Assembly: GCF_014649495.1 (NCBI RefSeq)
Contig: NZ_BMTD01000003.1
Location: 186,001 to 250,000 of the forward strand
Length of the DNA: 64,000 bases
From: Streptomyces filipinensis
GTDB lineage: Bacteria > Actinomycetota > Actinomycetes > Streptomycetales > Streptomycetaceae
Direction of reading: 5' to 3'
Shown here one piece after another: positions 1 through 8,532 of the stretch; within the stretch, counting starts at the first letter, position 1, and every line of letters starts with the position of its first letter. A program made the translations under genes and the position numbers. A model generated the notes under the pieces. The model ran no database searches. It was not told where the DNA came from and saw nothing but the letters and a program-made list of their open reading frames with translations.

Positions 1-60
1 ATTCCGACTTATCGTGACGGCCGAGCGTAAATGCTGCGTCACGTCAATTCCCCCGTTCAA

Positions 61-88
61 TTGACACGCAATAACGCGACTCTAGGAT
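61..88 (+). promoter_or_regulatory. Consensus-like sigma-70/HrdB promoter pointing into the 3' end of the SWIM gene
   Basis: TTGACA at 61-66 and TAGGAT at 83-88 are separated by 16 bases, close to the vegetative Streptomyces consensus. Transcription would start near 95 on the plus strand and run toward the convergent SWIM gene, whose stop lies at 197. No convincing plus-strand gene follows. The transcript would be a short RNA ending at the hairpin at 137-155, or an antisense RNA. The match is seen in sequence; activity is inferred. Confidence 0.5.
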
Positions 89-136
89 TCACTGGCTGTC
101 CAGTCAAGGGGAGCAGCACAACCGTGTCTTCTGTGT

Positions 137-155
137 GCGGTTTTCCGGAAACCGC
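137..155. terminator. Short stem-loop, possible terminator
   Basis: A perfect 7-bp inverted repeat, GCGGTTT / AAACCGC, encloses the loop TCCGG. It lies 42 bases past the stop of the minus-strand SWIM gene and about 40 bases after the expected start of the plus-strand promoter transcript, so it could end either. No T-run follows on either strand, which is usual for Streptomyces. Confidence 0.4.
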
Positions 156-196
156 CGGTTTCGCGGTATCGGGCACCGCGCCGCCCGCGGTCTCGG

Positions 197-2986
197 TCAG
201 GTGTCGTCCGGTGTGCCGAGACCCGTCAGGGCGCCCACCGGGTCGAGATCCGGGGTGCCGCGGGGCCACCAGTCGTCGTGGCCGGGTTCCGACTCGTAGG
301 CATACCACAGCCCGTCACGGCCCAGGCGGAGCTGGACGTGGCCGCGCGGGTGGGTGAGGCGGTTGCGCCAGGGGCGGAACGCCGGCAGGTCGGCGGCGAG
401 CAGCAGGGGGCGGGCCCGGTCGAAGCGGCCGGCCGGCGGATCCCACGGCTCCTCCAGTACGGCCAGGCCGGCAAGCCCGCCCTGACGCCAGGCTGCCACG
501 GCACGCGCGAGGTCGGCCGGGGTGCGGTCGACGGCCGCGGCGAGCGTGGCGTAGAGCGTGCGGGTGCCGGCCGTGAGGCCGGAACCGGGGCGGGCGGCGG
601 CCAGGCGCACCGCGTCCTGCCACAGGGTCAGTTCGCCGACCGGGTCGCGTCCGGTGCCGAGCAGCGCGTGGGCGCGGGCGGCGGCGTCCGTCGCCAGCTG
701 GTCCAGCGCGAAGGGGTCCGGGCCGCCGGGTGCCGCCGGGTACACCGGTGGCTGCTCGGGGTGCGGGGGTGCGGGCAACGGCGGTGGCAGCGGCGGGAGT
801 CGGCGCGGGGCGAGGGCGTCGGTGGCGCGCACGCCGGGCAGCGACTGCGGCTGCCGCTCCTGGACGGCGCGGGCCGCGCGGGCGGCGCTGCGCCGGGACA
901 GCGCGTCGAGCAGGTTCTTCTCGCCCCGGCCGCGCAGCAGGAGCAGCACGAACGGGTCGGCGTCGAGCAGCCGTGCCGTCTGGTAGCAGAGCGCGGCCGC
1001 GTGCTTGCAGGGGTGTCCGGAGTCGGGGCAGCTGCAGCGCGGGGCGAGGTCGCCGGGGCCGGGCAGCAGGGGGACACCGCAGTCGGCGAGGGACTGGGGC
1101 AGTTCCTTGTCGAGCAGCGCGGCGATGTGCCCGGGGCGGTCGGCGGCCGCGTCCAGGAACCGCGCCCAGTCCTCGTCCTCCAGCGTGCGGAGCCGCACCT
1201 GGACCCGGTACGGCCGGGGGCGGCTTCCGCGCACGTACGCCAGCACGAGACCCGGGGTGACGGTGATCGCGTCGACGTGGCCCTGGTCCGCGTAACCGCG
1301 GCCGCGGGCCAGTCGCTTGGGGTCCAGCGCGCCCTGCTCCAGCGCGCCCACCCAGGCGTTGCCCCACCAGGTCCCGGCGAACGGGTCCCCCTCGGCACCC
1401 GCCGCGCGGGGCGGGAACGCCGGGAAGGTACGGCGCAGTTCGGTGTCGCGGTGGGGGGTGGCCATGGTGGACGGCACGTGGGGGGAGGCGGGGGTGGAGG
1501 AGGTCGGGGTGGTGCGGTGGGGGGTGGAGGGCTCGGGGGAGGTGGGGGGCGCGGTGGTGGGGCTGCCCGAGGAGGTGGGGTGCGGGGTGGAGTGGCTGGG
1601 GGCCGTGAGGGGCGCCGTGGAGCGGCTTGAGGGGGTGGCGGGGTCCGCGGAAGTGGGGTGCGGGGGCGTCGGAGGCCGGCCGGTGGGGATGGCTGACGCG
1701 GGCAGCGTGTGCGGGGTCGGCGGCTCGGCGGGCGTGGGGAGCGGCTCGGCGGGGTCGGTGAGCGGTGTGTGCGGGGGCGTGGTCGAGGGGGTCGCGCGGC
1801 GCGGTTCGGCGCCGTCGGTGCTCTCCGTGGTGTCACCGGTTCCGGTGGTGCTTGTGTCGTCCTGCGGTGTGTCGGACCACGCCGGCATCCGGAAGGCGTT
1901 CGCCAGGTAATGCCGCATGTCCTGGGCGGCCTTGATCCGGGTGGCCCGGGAGGCCGCGTCCGGGCCGGACGCGGACCCGGTGCGCGGAGCCGTCGAGCCG
2001 GGACTCCGCGTCGTGCGCGCTTCAAGGCGGCCATGCGGCTCCCCCGCCCCTGTCCCGCGCCGGGCGGCCTCGTCCGCCTCCGCCCGCAGCGCCTCACGCC
2101 GGGCCGCCCGCAGCGCTTCCCGGACGGCGTCGGCGGGGCGGGCGCCCGCCGGTGCGGCGGAGCGGGCCGGCGGCACGGTACCGACACGGTCCGGGGCGTC
2201 GTCCTGACCCGGACCGCCCGCACCGGCCGGCGCCGAAGCGGTGGCCGGGGAAGAAGGGGTGGCGGGGGAAGAAGGGGTGGCGGGCGGAGCGGAGGCCCGC
2301 TGCACGTCTTCGTCGCCCCGGCTCGGGGGCACGGCAGCCGTCGCGGATTCGCGCTCGCCGCGCCGCGCGATCACCGCGGCCCGGAGTGCCGCACGCGCCG
2401 CGTCGCCGGGCCTGGGGCCGGTGACCGCAGGCCGTGCCGACGTCGCCTCGGCCACCGCGTCCGTCGCCCCCGCCGCGCCGGAGCCGGTTGTCTCGGGGGC
2501 GCCCGCCGCCGCTTGCGCGACAGCCGCCTCGCCCACGCCCGCCGCTCGCTCGACGGCCTCCGCCGGCGCCTCCTCGCCACGCCGGACAGACGCGCCGAAC
2601 ACAGCCGCCGACGCCCGCGGCACCGCCCCCTCGGACTCGCTCTCCGCGCGCTGAGCGGTGCCTTCGGACCTGCTCTCCGCTCGCGAGCCCGTGTCCGCGA
2701 ACCCTCTCTCCGCCGGCTCCGCCGACCCCCCTGCCACACCTGGTGCGCGCTGAACCGGCGCCGCCGAGGCACCGGGAGCAAGGTGAACCGCCCCCTCCGA
2801 GGCGTCCGCCCCAGCCTGAAGCGGCCCCACAGGCGCCCCCGGCCCCTCCTGAGCCGCCCCCGCAGACATGCCCTGTCCCTCCGGTGCCGCTGCCTGCGAT
2901 GCCTGAGGTGTCCGCTCGGCCCGTGCCCGTGCCGCTCGCAGGGCGCGGCGGGCGGCGTCGCCTGGGCGGGGGGTGGCGGCCGTCAT
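197..2986 (-). CDS. SWIM zinc-finger protein, partner of the adjacent SNF2 helicase
   Basis: Predicted 929-residue protein. The C-terminal third carries a SWIM zinc-finger signature, C-S-C followed by C-K-H, near residues 649-661, in a region with many aromatic and basic residues. SWIM domains bind DNA or protein partners and in actinobacteria are often encoded beside SWI2/SNF2 ATPases. The first ~450 residues are low complexity, rich in Ala, Pro, Ser and Thr, and contain at least three copies of a peptide like GDAARxALRAA, so this part is probably disordered. The ATG at 2986 overlaps the helicase TGA (ATGA), implying translational coupling and a joint function. Longer upstream starts would lie inside the helicase gene and are rejected. 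The substrate is not known. Confidence 0.85.
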   Translation of the reverse strand: MTAATPRPGDAARRALRAARARAERTPQASQAAAPEGQGMSAGAAQEGPGAPVGPLQAGADASEGAVHLAPGASAAPVQRAPGVAGGSAEPAERGFADTGSRAESRSEGTAQRAESESEGAVPRASAAVFGASVRRGEEAPAEAVERAAGVGEAAVAQAAAGAPETTGSGAAGATDAVAEATSARPAVTGPRPGDAARAALRAAVIARRGERESATAAVPPSRGDEDVQRASAPPATPSSPATPSSPATASAPAGAGGPGQDDAPDRVGTVPPARSAAPAGARPADAVREALRAARREALRAEADEAARRGTGAGEPHGRLEARTTRSPGSTAPRTGSASGPDAASRATRIKAAQDMRHYLANAFRMPAWSDTPQDDTSTTGTGDTTESTDGAEPRRATPSTTPPHTPLTDPAEPLPTPAEPPTPHTLPASAIPTGRPPTPPHPTSADPATPSSRSTAPLTAPSHSTPHPTSSGSPTTAPPTSPEPSTPHRTTPTSSTPASPHVPSTMATPHRDTELRRTFPAFPPRAAGAEGDPFAGTWWGNAWVGALEQGALDPKRLARGRGYADQGHVDAITVTPGLVLAYVRGSRPRPYRVQVRLRTLEDEDWARFLDAAADRPGHIAALLDKELPQSLADCGVPLLPGPGDLAPRCSCPDSGHPCKHAAALCYQTARLLDADPFVLLLLRGRGEKNLLDALSRRSAARAARAVQERQPQSLPGVRATDALAPRRLPPLPPPLPAPPHPEQPPVYPAAPGGPDPFALDQLATDAAARAHALLGTGRDPVGELTLWQDAVRLAAARPGSGLTAGTRTLYATLAAAVDRTPADLARAVAAWRQGGLAGLAVLEEPWDPPAGRFDRARPLLLAADLPAFRPWRNRLTHPRGHVQLRLGRDGLWYAYESEPGHDDWWPRGTPDLDPVGALTGLGTPDDT

Positions 2987-5835
2987 GCGGTCCTCCGCAG
3001 GGAGACGAGGTCGGACAGCTCGCGGTCGGTCAGTTCCGTGAGGGCCGCCTCGCCGGAGCCGAGGACGGCGTCGGCCAGGGCGCGCTTGGCGGCGAGCATC
3101 TCGGCGATGCGGTCCTCGACCGTGCCCTCGGTGACCAGGCGGTGGACCTGCACGGGCTGGGTCTGGCCGATGCGGTACGCGCGGTCGGTGGCCTGTTCCT
3201 CGACGGCGGGGTTCCACCAGCGGTCGAAGTGGATGACATGGCCCGCCCGGGTGAGGTTCAGGCCGGTGCCCGCCGCCTTCAGGGACAGGACGAGGACCGG
3301 GGTCTCACCGTTCTGGAAGCGGTCCACCATGCGCTCGCGCTCCGGGACGGGTGTGCCGCCGTGCAGCAGGTCGACCGGGATGGCCCGGGCGGACAGGTGG
3401 GCGGTGATGAGGCGGGCCATGCCGACGTACTGGGTGAAGACGAGCGCCGAGCCGTCCTCGGCGAGCAGGGTGTCCAACAGCTCGTCCAGCAGGGCGAGTT
3501 TGCCGGAGCGGGCGGCCGGCCGACCGGCGTGCGTCTCCTCCTTCAGGTACAGCGCCGGGTGGTCGCAGATCTGCTTCAGCGCGCCCAGCAGCTTCAGGAC
3601 CAGACCCCGGCGGGCGATGCCCTCGGCGGTCTCGATGGCCAGCATCGACTCACGCACCACCGCCTCGTACAGCGCGGTCTGTTCGCGGGTGAGCGGCACC
3701 GGGTGGTCGGTCTCCGTCTTGGGCGGCAGTTCGGGGACGATCCCCGGGTCGGACTTCTTGCGGCGCAGCAGGAACGGCCGGACCAGACGGGCGAGGCGGT
3801 CCGTGGCCTCCTGGTCCTCGCCGTTCTCCACCGCCCGGGCGTGCCGGGCGCGGAAGGACTTCAGGGGGCCGAGGAGTCCGGGGGTGGTCCAGTCGAGGAG
3901 GGCCCACAGTTCGGAGAGGTTGTTCTCGACCGGGGTGCCGGTCAGGGCCACGCGGGCGGGGGCCGGGAGGGTGCGCAGCGCCTTGGCGGTGGCCGAGTAG
4001 GGGTTCTTCACGTGCTGGGCCTCGTCGGCGACGACCATGCCCCAGGGCTGTTGGGCGAGGCGGGCCGCGGTGGAGCGCATGGTGCCGTAGGTGGTGAGGA
4101 CGAAGCCGCCGTCCAGTCCGTCCAGGGTGCGATCGGGGCCGTGGAAGCGGCGGACGGGCACGCCGGGCGCGAACCGGGTGATCTCCCGCTGCCAGTTGCC
4201 GAGCAGCGAGGCCGGGCAGACCACGAGCGTCGGTTCGGTGCGGGCGCGCTTCAGGTGCAGGGCGATGAGGGTGACGGTCTTGCCGAGGCCCATGTCGTCG
4301 GCGAGGCAGCCGCCGAGGCCGAGGGAGGTTATGAGGTCCAGCCAGGCCAGACCGCGCAGCTGGTAGTCGCGGAGGGTGGCGGCGAGGGCCGGGGGCGGGT
4401 CGGCGGGGCGCAGGCCCGCGGTGAGCCGGTCGCGGAGCGCGGCCAGCGCGCCGACCGGGACGGCCTCGACGGTCTCGCCGTCGACGTCGGCGGTGCCGGT
4501 GAGCGCGACGGACAGCGCGTCCACCGGGTCGAGCAGGCCCAGTTCGCGCTTGCGGGCCTTGCGGACGAGTGCCGGGTCGACCAGCACCCAGCGGTCCCGC
4601 AGCCGTACGACCGGGCGGTGGGCCTCGGCGAGGGCGTCCATCTCGGCCTCGCTGAGCGGATCTCCGCCGAGCGCCAGCTGCCAGCGGAACTGGAGCAGGT
4701 CCTCGCTCTCGAAGAAGCCGGTGCCGTCGGTGGCCGAGCCGGGCGCCGGGCGGACCACGGCGGCGGCCGTGAGGTCGCGGGCGAGGTCCCGCGGCCAGTG
4801 CACGGCGACCCCGGCGGCGGCCAGCCGGGTGGCCCCGACGCCGAGCAGGTCGCCCAGCTCCTCCTCGGACAGGGCGAGCACACCGGGCACGTCGTGCTCG
4901 GCGAGCCGGTCCAGGGGCGGCCACACGCGTGCCGCGCGCCGCACGGCGAGGGCGGCGTCCACCCGCGCGCGGGGCCCGAAGGCCGGGTCGGCCTCCCCCG
5001 CCCACAGGGCCGCCGCGTCGGCCACCAGGGTGGGGTCGGCGAGGCTGTGCACCTGCACGATGGCGGCGCCCGCGGCACGGGCGCCGTCGTGTTCGCCGGC
5101 GTCGAAGACGTCGTACGCGGACAGGTCCAGGCGCAGCGAGATCCGGACGCCCGCGTCCATGCCGGCGGCGACCTCGGCCGCCCACTCCTGGGCCTGGGGC
5201 AGCGCCACCGGCTCCCGGGCGGCGAAGGGGCGGCCGCAGGTGAACGGGGCGGCCGGGGTGCGGGGCAGGGTGTCGGCGACCGCGTCCAGGAAGGAGCGGA
5301 CCAGGGCCTCCGGCTCGGGCAGCCGGAGCGGGCCGGGGTCCGGGAGCGGCACGGCGTGGCCCTCCGGGGGCAGCGCCGCCGCCACCGCGCGCAGGTGGGC
5401 GATGTCGTCGGGTTCCAGCGGGCCGGCCCGCCAGGCGTCCTGACCGCCGGGGGTCAGGCCGGGCAGCAGGCGGCCGCGGGCGACCAGCCGGAGCGCGTGC
5501 AGCGCGGCGGCGCCCCAGCAGGCCGTGGCCGGATGCGCGGCCGGGTCGCGGCGGGCCCGGACCAGCAGCGGCAGGGCCTCGTCGAGCGGCAGGGTCAGCG
5601 CGGGCACCTGCCGGCGGCGCACACCGGCACCGTGCCGTCGTACGACCGTGAGCTCGGCGGTGCCGCCCTCGACGGAACCGCCGTCGGGGTCCCAGAAGGC
5701 GACGCGGCCCTCGCGTGGGAGGGGCGCGGGCAGGAAGACGGAGGCGAGGCGCACCGAGGCCGGGTCCCCGGCCGGGCCGGAACCTCCCGTGTGCTCGGCC
5801 ACCGCGGCCGTGCCTGCGCTCATACGTCCTGCCAC
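2983..5835 (-). CDS. SNF2-family DEAD/DEAH ATP-dependent helicase/translocase
   Basis: Predicted 950-residue protein of the SWI2/SNF2 superfamily, which uses ATP to move along duplex DNA and remodel DNA-protein complexes. Helicase motifs appear in order: motif I DDMGLGKT near residue 512, motif II DEAQ near 601, motif III LTGTP near 628 and motif VI ATDRAYRIGQ near 885. The first ~450 residues are a long N-terminal region typical of the bacterial SNF2 N domain. The gene is first in a two-gene operon with the SWIM protein, joined by an ATGA overlap. The start may be the ATG at 5835 or the one four codons later. Roles in DNA repair or phage defence have been proposed for such pairs, but nothing here decides the function. 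Confidence 0.9.
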   Translation of the reverse strand: MAGRMSAGTAAVAEHTGGSGPAGDPASVRLASVFLPAPLPREGRVAFWDPDGGSVEGGTAELTVVRRHGAGVRRRQVPALTLPLDEALPLLVRARRDPAAHPATACWGAAALHALRLVARGRLLPGLTPGGQDAWRAGPLEPDDIAHLRAVAAALPPEGHAVPLPDPGPLRLPEPEALVRSFLDAVADTLPRTPAAPFTCGRPFAAREPVALPQAQEWAAEVAAGMDAGVRISLRLDLSAYDVFDAGEHDGARAAGAAIVQVHSLADPTLVADAAALWAGEADPAFGPRARVDAALAVRRAARVWPPLDRLAEHDVPGVLALSEEELGDLLGVGATRLAAAGVAVHWPRDLARDLTAAAVVRPAPGSATDGTGFFESEDLLQFRWQLALGGDPLSEAEMDALAEAHRPVVRLRDRWVLVDPALVRKARKRELGLLDPVDALSVALTGTADVDGETVEAVPVGALAALRDRLTAGLRPADPPPALAATLRDYQLRGLAWLDLITSLGLGGCLADDMGLGKTVTLIALHLKRARTEPTLVVCPASLLGNWQREITRFAPGVPVRRFHGPDRTLDGLDGGFVLTTYGTMRSTAARLAQQPWGMVVADEAQHVKNPYSATAKALRTLPAPARVALTGTPVENNLSELWALLDWTTPGLLGPLKSFRARHARAVENGEDQEATDRLARLVRPFLLRRKKSDPGIVPELPPKTETDHPVPLTREQTALYEAVVRESMLAIETAEGIARRGLVLKLLGALKQICDHPALYLKEETHAGRPAARSGKLALLDELLDTLLAEDGSALVFTQYVGMARLITAHLSARAIPVDLLHGGTPVPERERMVDRFQNGETPVLVLSLKAAGTGLNLTRAGHVIHFDRWWNPAVEEQATDRAYRIGQTQPVQVHRLVTEGTVEDRIAEMLAAKRALADAVLGSGEAALTELTDRELSDLVSLRRTA

Positions 5836-5920
5836 CTCCCGCCCGTGTGCCGGATCAGACGTCTTCGACTCTACGGGCGGGGTCTGACAATCGGTCCCGG
5901 GGACCGGCCGGGACCGGTGT

Positions 5921-6502
5921 TCACGGCACCGTGCGGGAGACGACGTAGACCATCGGGTTCTGCGGGTCGGACATGTTCACGACCACGTCCTGGGTCGGCG
6001 CAGGGTTCTTCTGCTCGTGGGTCAGTCCCCACCAGGGGCCGGGCCCGGTGAAGTGCCAGCCGCTGACCTTCTGGTCGCGGGTGCCGATGGCGATGTCGCC
6101 CTTCGTCAGCTTGTCCCGGCGCGTGCCCGTGGTCTGCAGGAAGCTGTCCAGGCCGGCGGCGTTGGTGTGGAACTGCACGTAGAGACGGCTGGTCTTCCAG
6201 TTGTTCGTCTCGTAGGAGGCGACCTGGTCGGCCGGGTGCGGGACGGTCACCTGGTAGAGGCGGCGCTGCACCTTCGACGGCCAGCCCGGCGTCAGGCCGG
6301 TCGCCGAGTACTTCGCCTCCTTGTCCTTCCCGCTGTCACGGCTCTGGTTGGCGGAGATCACCAGGTAGCCGGCCGGGACACCGATCAGCAGGCCGATGAT
6401 CAGCAGGGTGAGCGCCCGGCGCCTGGCCTTGTGCCCGGAGTTCTCGGCGGGCCGGTGCGGCTCGTCCGGCGGGGCGGCCTGGCGGGGCAGCGACGCGGTC
6501 AT
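5921..6502 (-). CDS. Small single-pass membrane protein coupled to the ROK kinase
   Basis: Predicted 193-residue protein of unknown function. A short basic, Pro-rich cytoplasmic N-terminus is followed by one hydrophobic segment (about residues 31-50, ALTLLIIGLLIGVPAGYLV) and a soluble domain of about 140 residues that would lie outside the cell. There is no lipobox. The ATG at 6502 overlaps the TGA of the upstream glucokinase (ATGA), so the two proteins are probably made together. No catalytic motif is recognised; a role linked to sugar kinase function is inference from coupling only. Confidence 0.8.
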   Translation of the reverse strand: MTASLPRQAAPPDEPHRPAENSGHKARRRALTLLIIGLLIGVPAGYLVISANQSRDSGKDKEAKYSATGLTPGWPSKVQRRLYQVTVPHPADQVASYETNNWKTSRLYVQFHTNAAGLDSFLQTTGTRRDKLTKGDIAIGTRDQKVSGWHFTGPGPWWGLTHEQKNPAPTQDVVVNMSDPQNPMVYVVSRTVP

Positions 6503-7644
6503 GCGGTGTCCTGGTCGCGGCGGGCCTGGGCGTAGCGCTCGTAGCGCTCGTAGCGCTCCACCCGGCGGCGCTTGGCCCGGCGGAACCGGCGGGCGACCAG
6601 CCGGGCCAGGTCGGCGGCGCCGACCATGCCGGCCTCGGGGCCGAGCTGGGCGCGGGTGATGCGGGCCTCGGGGCGGTAGCCGCGGCCGGTGAGGTGCCGC
6701 TTGAAGGCGTCCCGGGCCGGGCCGATGAGCAGGTCGTCGGCGGCCGAGACCCCGCCGCCGATGACGAAGCAGGACGGGTCCAGGGCGGCGGCGAGGTTGG
6801 CGATGCCGACGCCGAGCCACTGGCCGATGTCCTGGAGCAGCTCGACGCACATGGCGTCGCCCTCGCGGGCCAGCTCGGTGATCATCGGGCCGGTGATGTC
6901 GTCGACGTTGCCCTTGACGTGCTCGATGATCCCGTAGGCCACCGGCGAGTCGGCGGCGGCCAGCTCCTTGGCCTCGCGGACCAGCGCGTTGCCGGAGCTG
7001 TACTGCTCCCAGCAGCCGCGGTTGCCGCACGGGCAGCGGTGCCCGCCGGGGACGACCTGCATATGGCCGAACTCACCGGCGACGCCGAACTTGCCCCGCT
7101 TGACCTGACCGTCCTCCAGGATGGCGCCGCCGATGCCGGTGCCGAGGGTGATCATGACGAGGTGGTCCTCGCCGCGGCCGGCGCCGAAGCGCCACTCCGC
7201 CCAGGCGGCGGTGTTGGCGTCGTTGTCCACGAGGACCGGCACGGAGAGGCGACCGCTCAGGCGGTCGCGGAGGGGCTCGTTGCGCCAGGACAGGTGGGGC
7301 GCGAACAGGACGCGGTTGCGGTCGGCGTCGACCCAGCCGGCCGCGCCGATGCCGACCGCGTGCACGTCGTGCCGGTCGGACAGGTCCAGGACCAGTTCGA
7401 CGATGGTGTCCTCGACGACCTGCGGGCTCTTGGACTTGTCCGGGGTCTCCGCGCGGAGCTTCTCCAGGATGTTGCCGTCGGCGTCCACGACGCCCGCCAT
7501 GACCTTGGTGCCGCCGATGTCGATGCCCACCGTCGGCACCCGGGGTGCCGTCAGGTGGGACCGGCGCTCTCTTGTGCCGACGGTGCGCAGGACCGGGGCT
7601 CGGCGGGAGCCGATGGGGGCCGTGAGGTCGCGGTAGGTGCTCAT
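6499..7644 (-). CDS. ROK-family glucokinase
   Basis: Predicted 381-residue cytoplasmic sugar kinase. It has the ROK phosphate-binding motif GIDIGGTK near residue 41, the conserved GxGxGG-type loop in LGTGIGGAI, and the zinc-binding C-P-C-G-N-R-G-C motif near residue 203, which together define ROK hexokinases. The zinc site and the E-x-G-H motif (EFGHMQV) indicate an active kinase rather than a ROK repressor, and there is no HTH domain. The likely reaction is ATP-dependent phosphorylation of glucose or a related hexose. The tail holds three tandem 9-bp repeats (6532-6558) encoding RYE-like triplets. It lies 117 bp downstream of the sugar ABC operon and may phosphorylate the imported sugar, which is inference. 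Confidence 0.9.
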   Translation of the reverse strand: MSTYRDLTAPIGSRRAPVLRTVGTRERRSHLTAPRVPTVGIDIGGTKVMAGVVDADGNILEKLRAETPDKSKSPQVVEDTIVELVLDLSDRHDVHAVGIGAAGWVDADRNRVLFAPHLSWRNEPLRDRLSGRLSVPVLVDNDANTAAWAEWRFGAGRGEDHLVMITLGTGIGGAILEDGQVKRGKFGVAGEFGHMQVVPGGHRCPCGNRGCWEQYSSGNALVREAKELAAADSPVAYGIIEHVKGNVDDITGPMITELAREGDAMCVELLQDIGQWLGVGIANLAAALDPSCFVIGGGVSAADDLLIGPARDAFKRHLTGRGYRPEARITRAQLGPEAGMVGAADLARLVARRFRRAKRRRVERYERYERYAQARRDQDTA

Positions 7645-7731
7645 CGGGCTCGATTGTGCCGCACGCTCTCGCCGCGTGCTGCGCGCGGGCGGGGGGAGGG
7701 GGTGCGCGACCGTCGCCCGGTGCGGGTGCGC

Positions 7732-7761
7732 CGTGGCCTGTCGCGTGGTTCCCCGTGCCCC
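7732..7761 (-). repeat. Interspersed intergenic repeat, copy 1
   Basis: Read on the minus strand, this starts GGGGCACGGGGAACC and continues CACGCGACAGGCCACG. It matches the plus-strand sequence at 48022-48051 at 26 of 30 positions. Elements of the form GGGGCGCGGGGAAC are scattered in intergenic DNA of many Streptomyces. It begins immediately after the stop of the ABC ATPase gene. Confidence 0.6.
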
Positions 7762-8532
7762 CTAGTTCCGCCGCAGTTCATGGCGTAGAGCGTCCAGGTC
7801 GGAGCCGCCGGCCATCTGCTGGGTCAGTTCGTCCAGCGTTATTTCGTCTCGTGTGTAATTGCCCACCATCGTGCCGCGCCGGAGCAGAACGAAACGGTCA
7901 CCCACCAGGTACGCGTGGTGCGGGTTGTGGGTGATCAGCACGACGCCCAGGCCCTCGTCGCGTGCCGCCGCCACATACTTCAGCACCATTCCGGACTGCT
8001 TCACGCCCAGTGCCGCCGTCGGCTCGTCCAGGACCAGGACCTTCGCGCCGAAGTGGACCGCGCGGGCGATCGCCACGCACTGGCGTTCGCCGCCGGACAG
8101 GGTGCCGATGGGCTGGTCGACGTCCCTGAGGTCGATGCCCATGCGGAGCAGTGCCTCGCGGGTGGTGCGGCGCATGAGGCCGGTGTCGAGGCGCTTGAAG
8201 GGGCCGACGCCCTTGCGGGGCTCGGAGCCCAGGAAGAAGTTGCGCCAGACCGGCATCAGCGGGACGACGGCCAGGTCCTGGTAGACCGTGGCGATGCCCC
8301 GGTCCAGGGCCTCGCGCGGGGAGGCGAGGTGCGTCTCCTCGCCTTCGATGCGCAGGGTGCCGCCGTCGTGGCGGTGCAGGCCCGCGATCATCTTGATCAG
8401 GGTCGACTTGCCCGCGCCGTTGTCGCCCAGGACACAGGTGATCCGGCCCGCGTGGACCTCCAGGGAGACGCCTTCCAGGGCGCGGACGCCGCCGTAGTGC
8501 TTGCTGACGCCGGTCAGCTCCACGAGTGTCAC
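7762..8532 (-). CDS. Sugar ABC transporter ATP-binding protein
   Basis: Predicted 256-residue ATPase. It has Walker A GDNGAGKST (residues 36-44), the ABC signature LSGGERQ, Walker B VLVLDEPT and the H-loop ITHN. One nucleotide-binding domain, not the doubled form of classical RbsA/XylG, places it in the single-domain version of the CUT2-like simple-sugar class. The GTG start at 8532 overlaps the permease stop (GTGA), so it is coupled to the permease. It powers uptake of the sugar captured by the lipoprotein encoded upstream. Confidence 0.93.
   Translation of the reverse strand: MTLVELTGVSKHYGGVRALEGVSLEVHAGRITCVLGDNGAGKSTLIKMIAGLHRHDGGTLRIEGEETHLASPREALDRGIATVYQDLAVVPLMPVWRNFFLGSEPRKGVGPFKRLDTGLMRRTTREALLRMGIDLRDVDQPIGTLSGGERQCVAIARAVHFGAKVLVLDEPTAALGVKQSGMVLKYVAAARDEGLGVVLITHNPHHAYLVGDRFVLLRRGTMVGNYTRDEITLDELTQQMAGGSDLDALRHELRRN

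Noticed and set aside
2434..6051. Very long open frames antisense to the SNF2 gene (up to 1205 codons)
   Set aside because: They lie opposite a gene with clear helicase motifs and have the composition expected of a shadow frame in GC-rich DNA; no family motif is seen.
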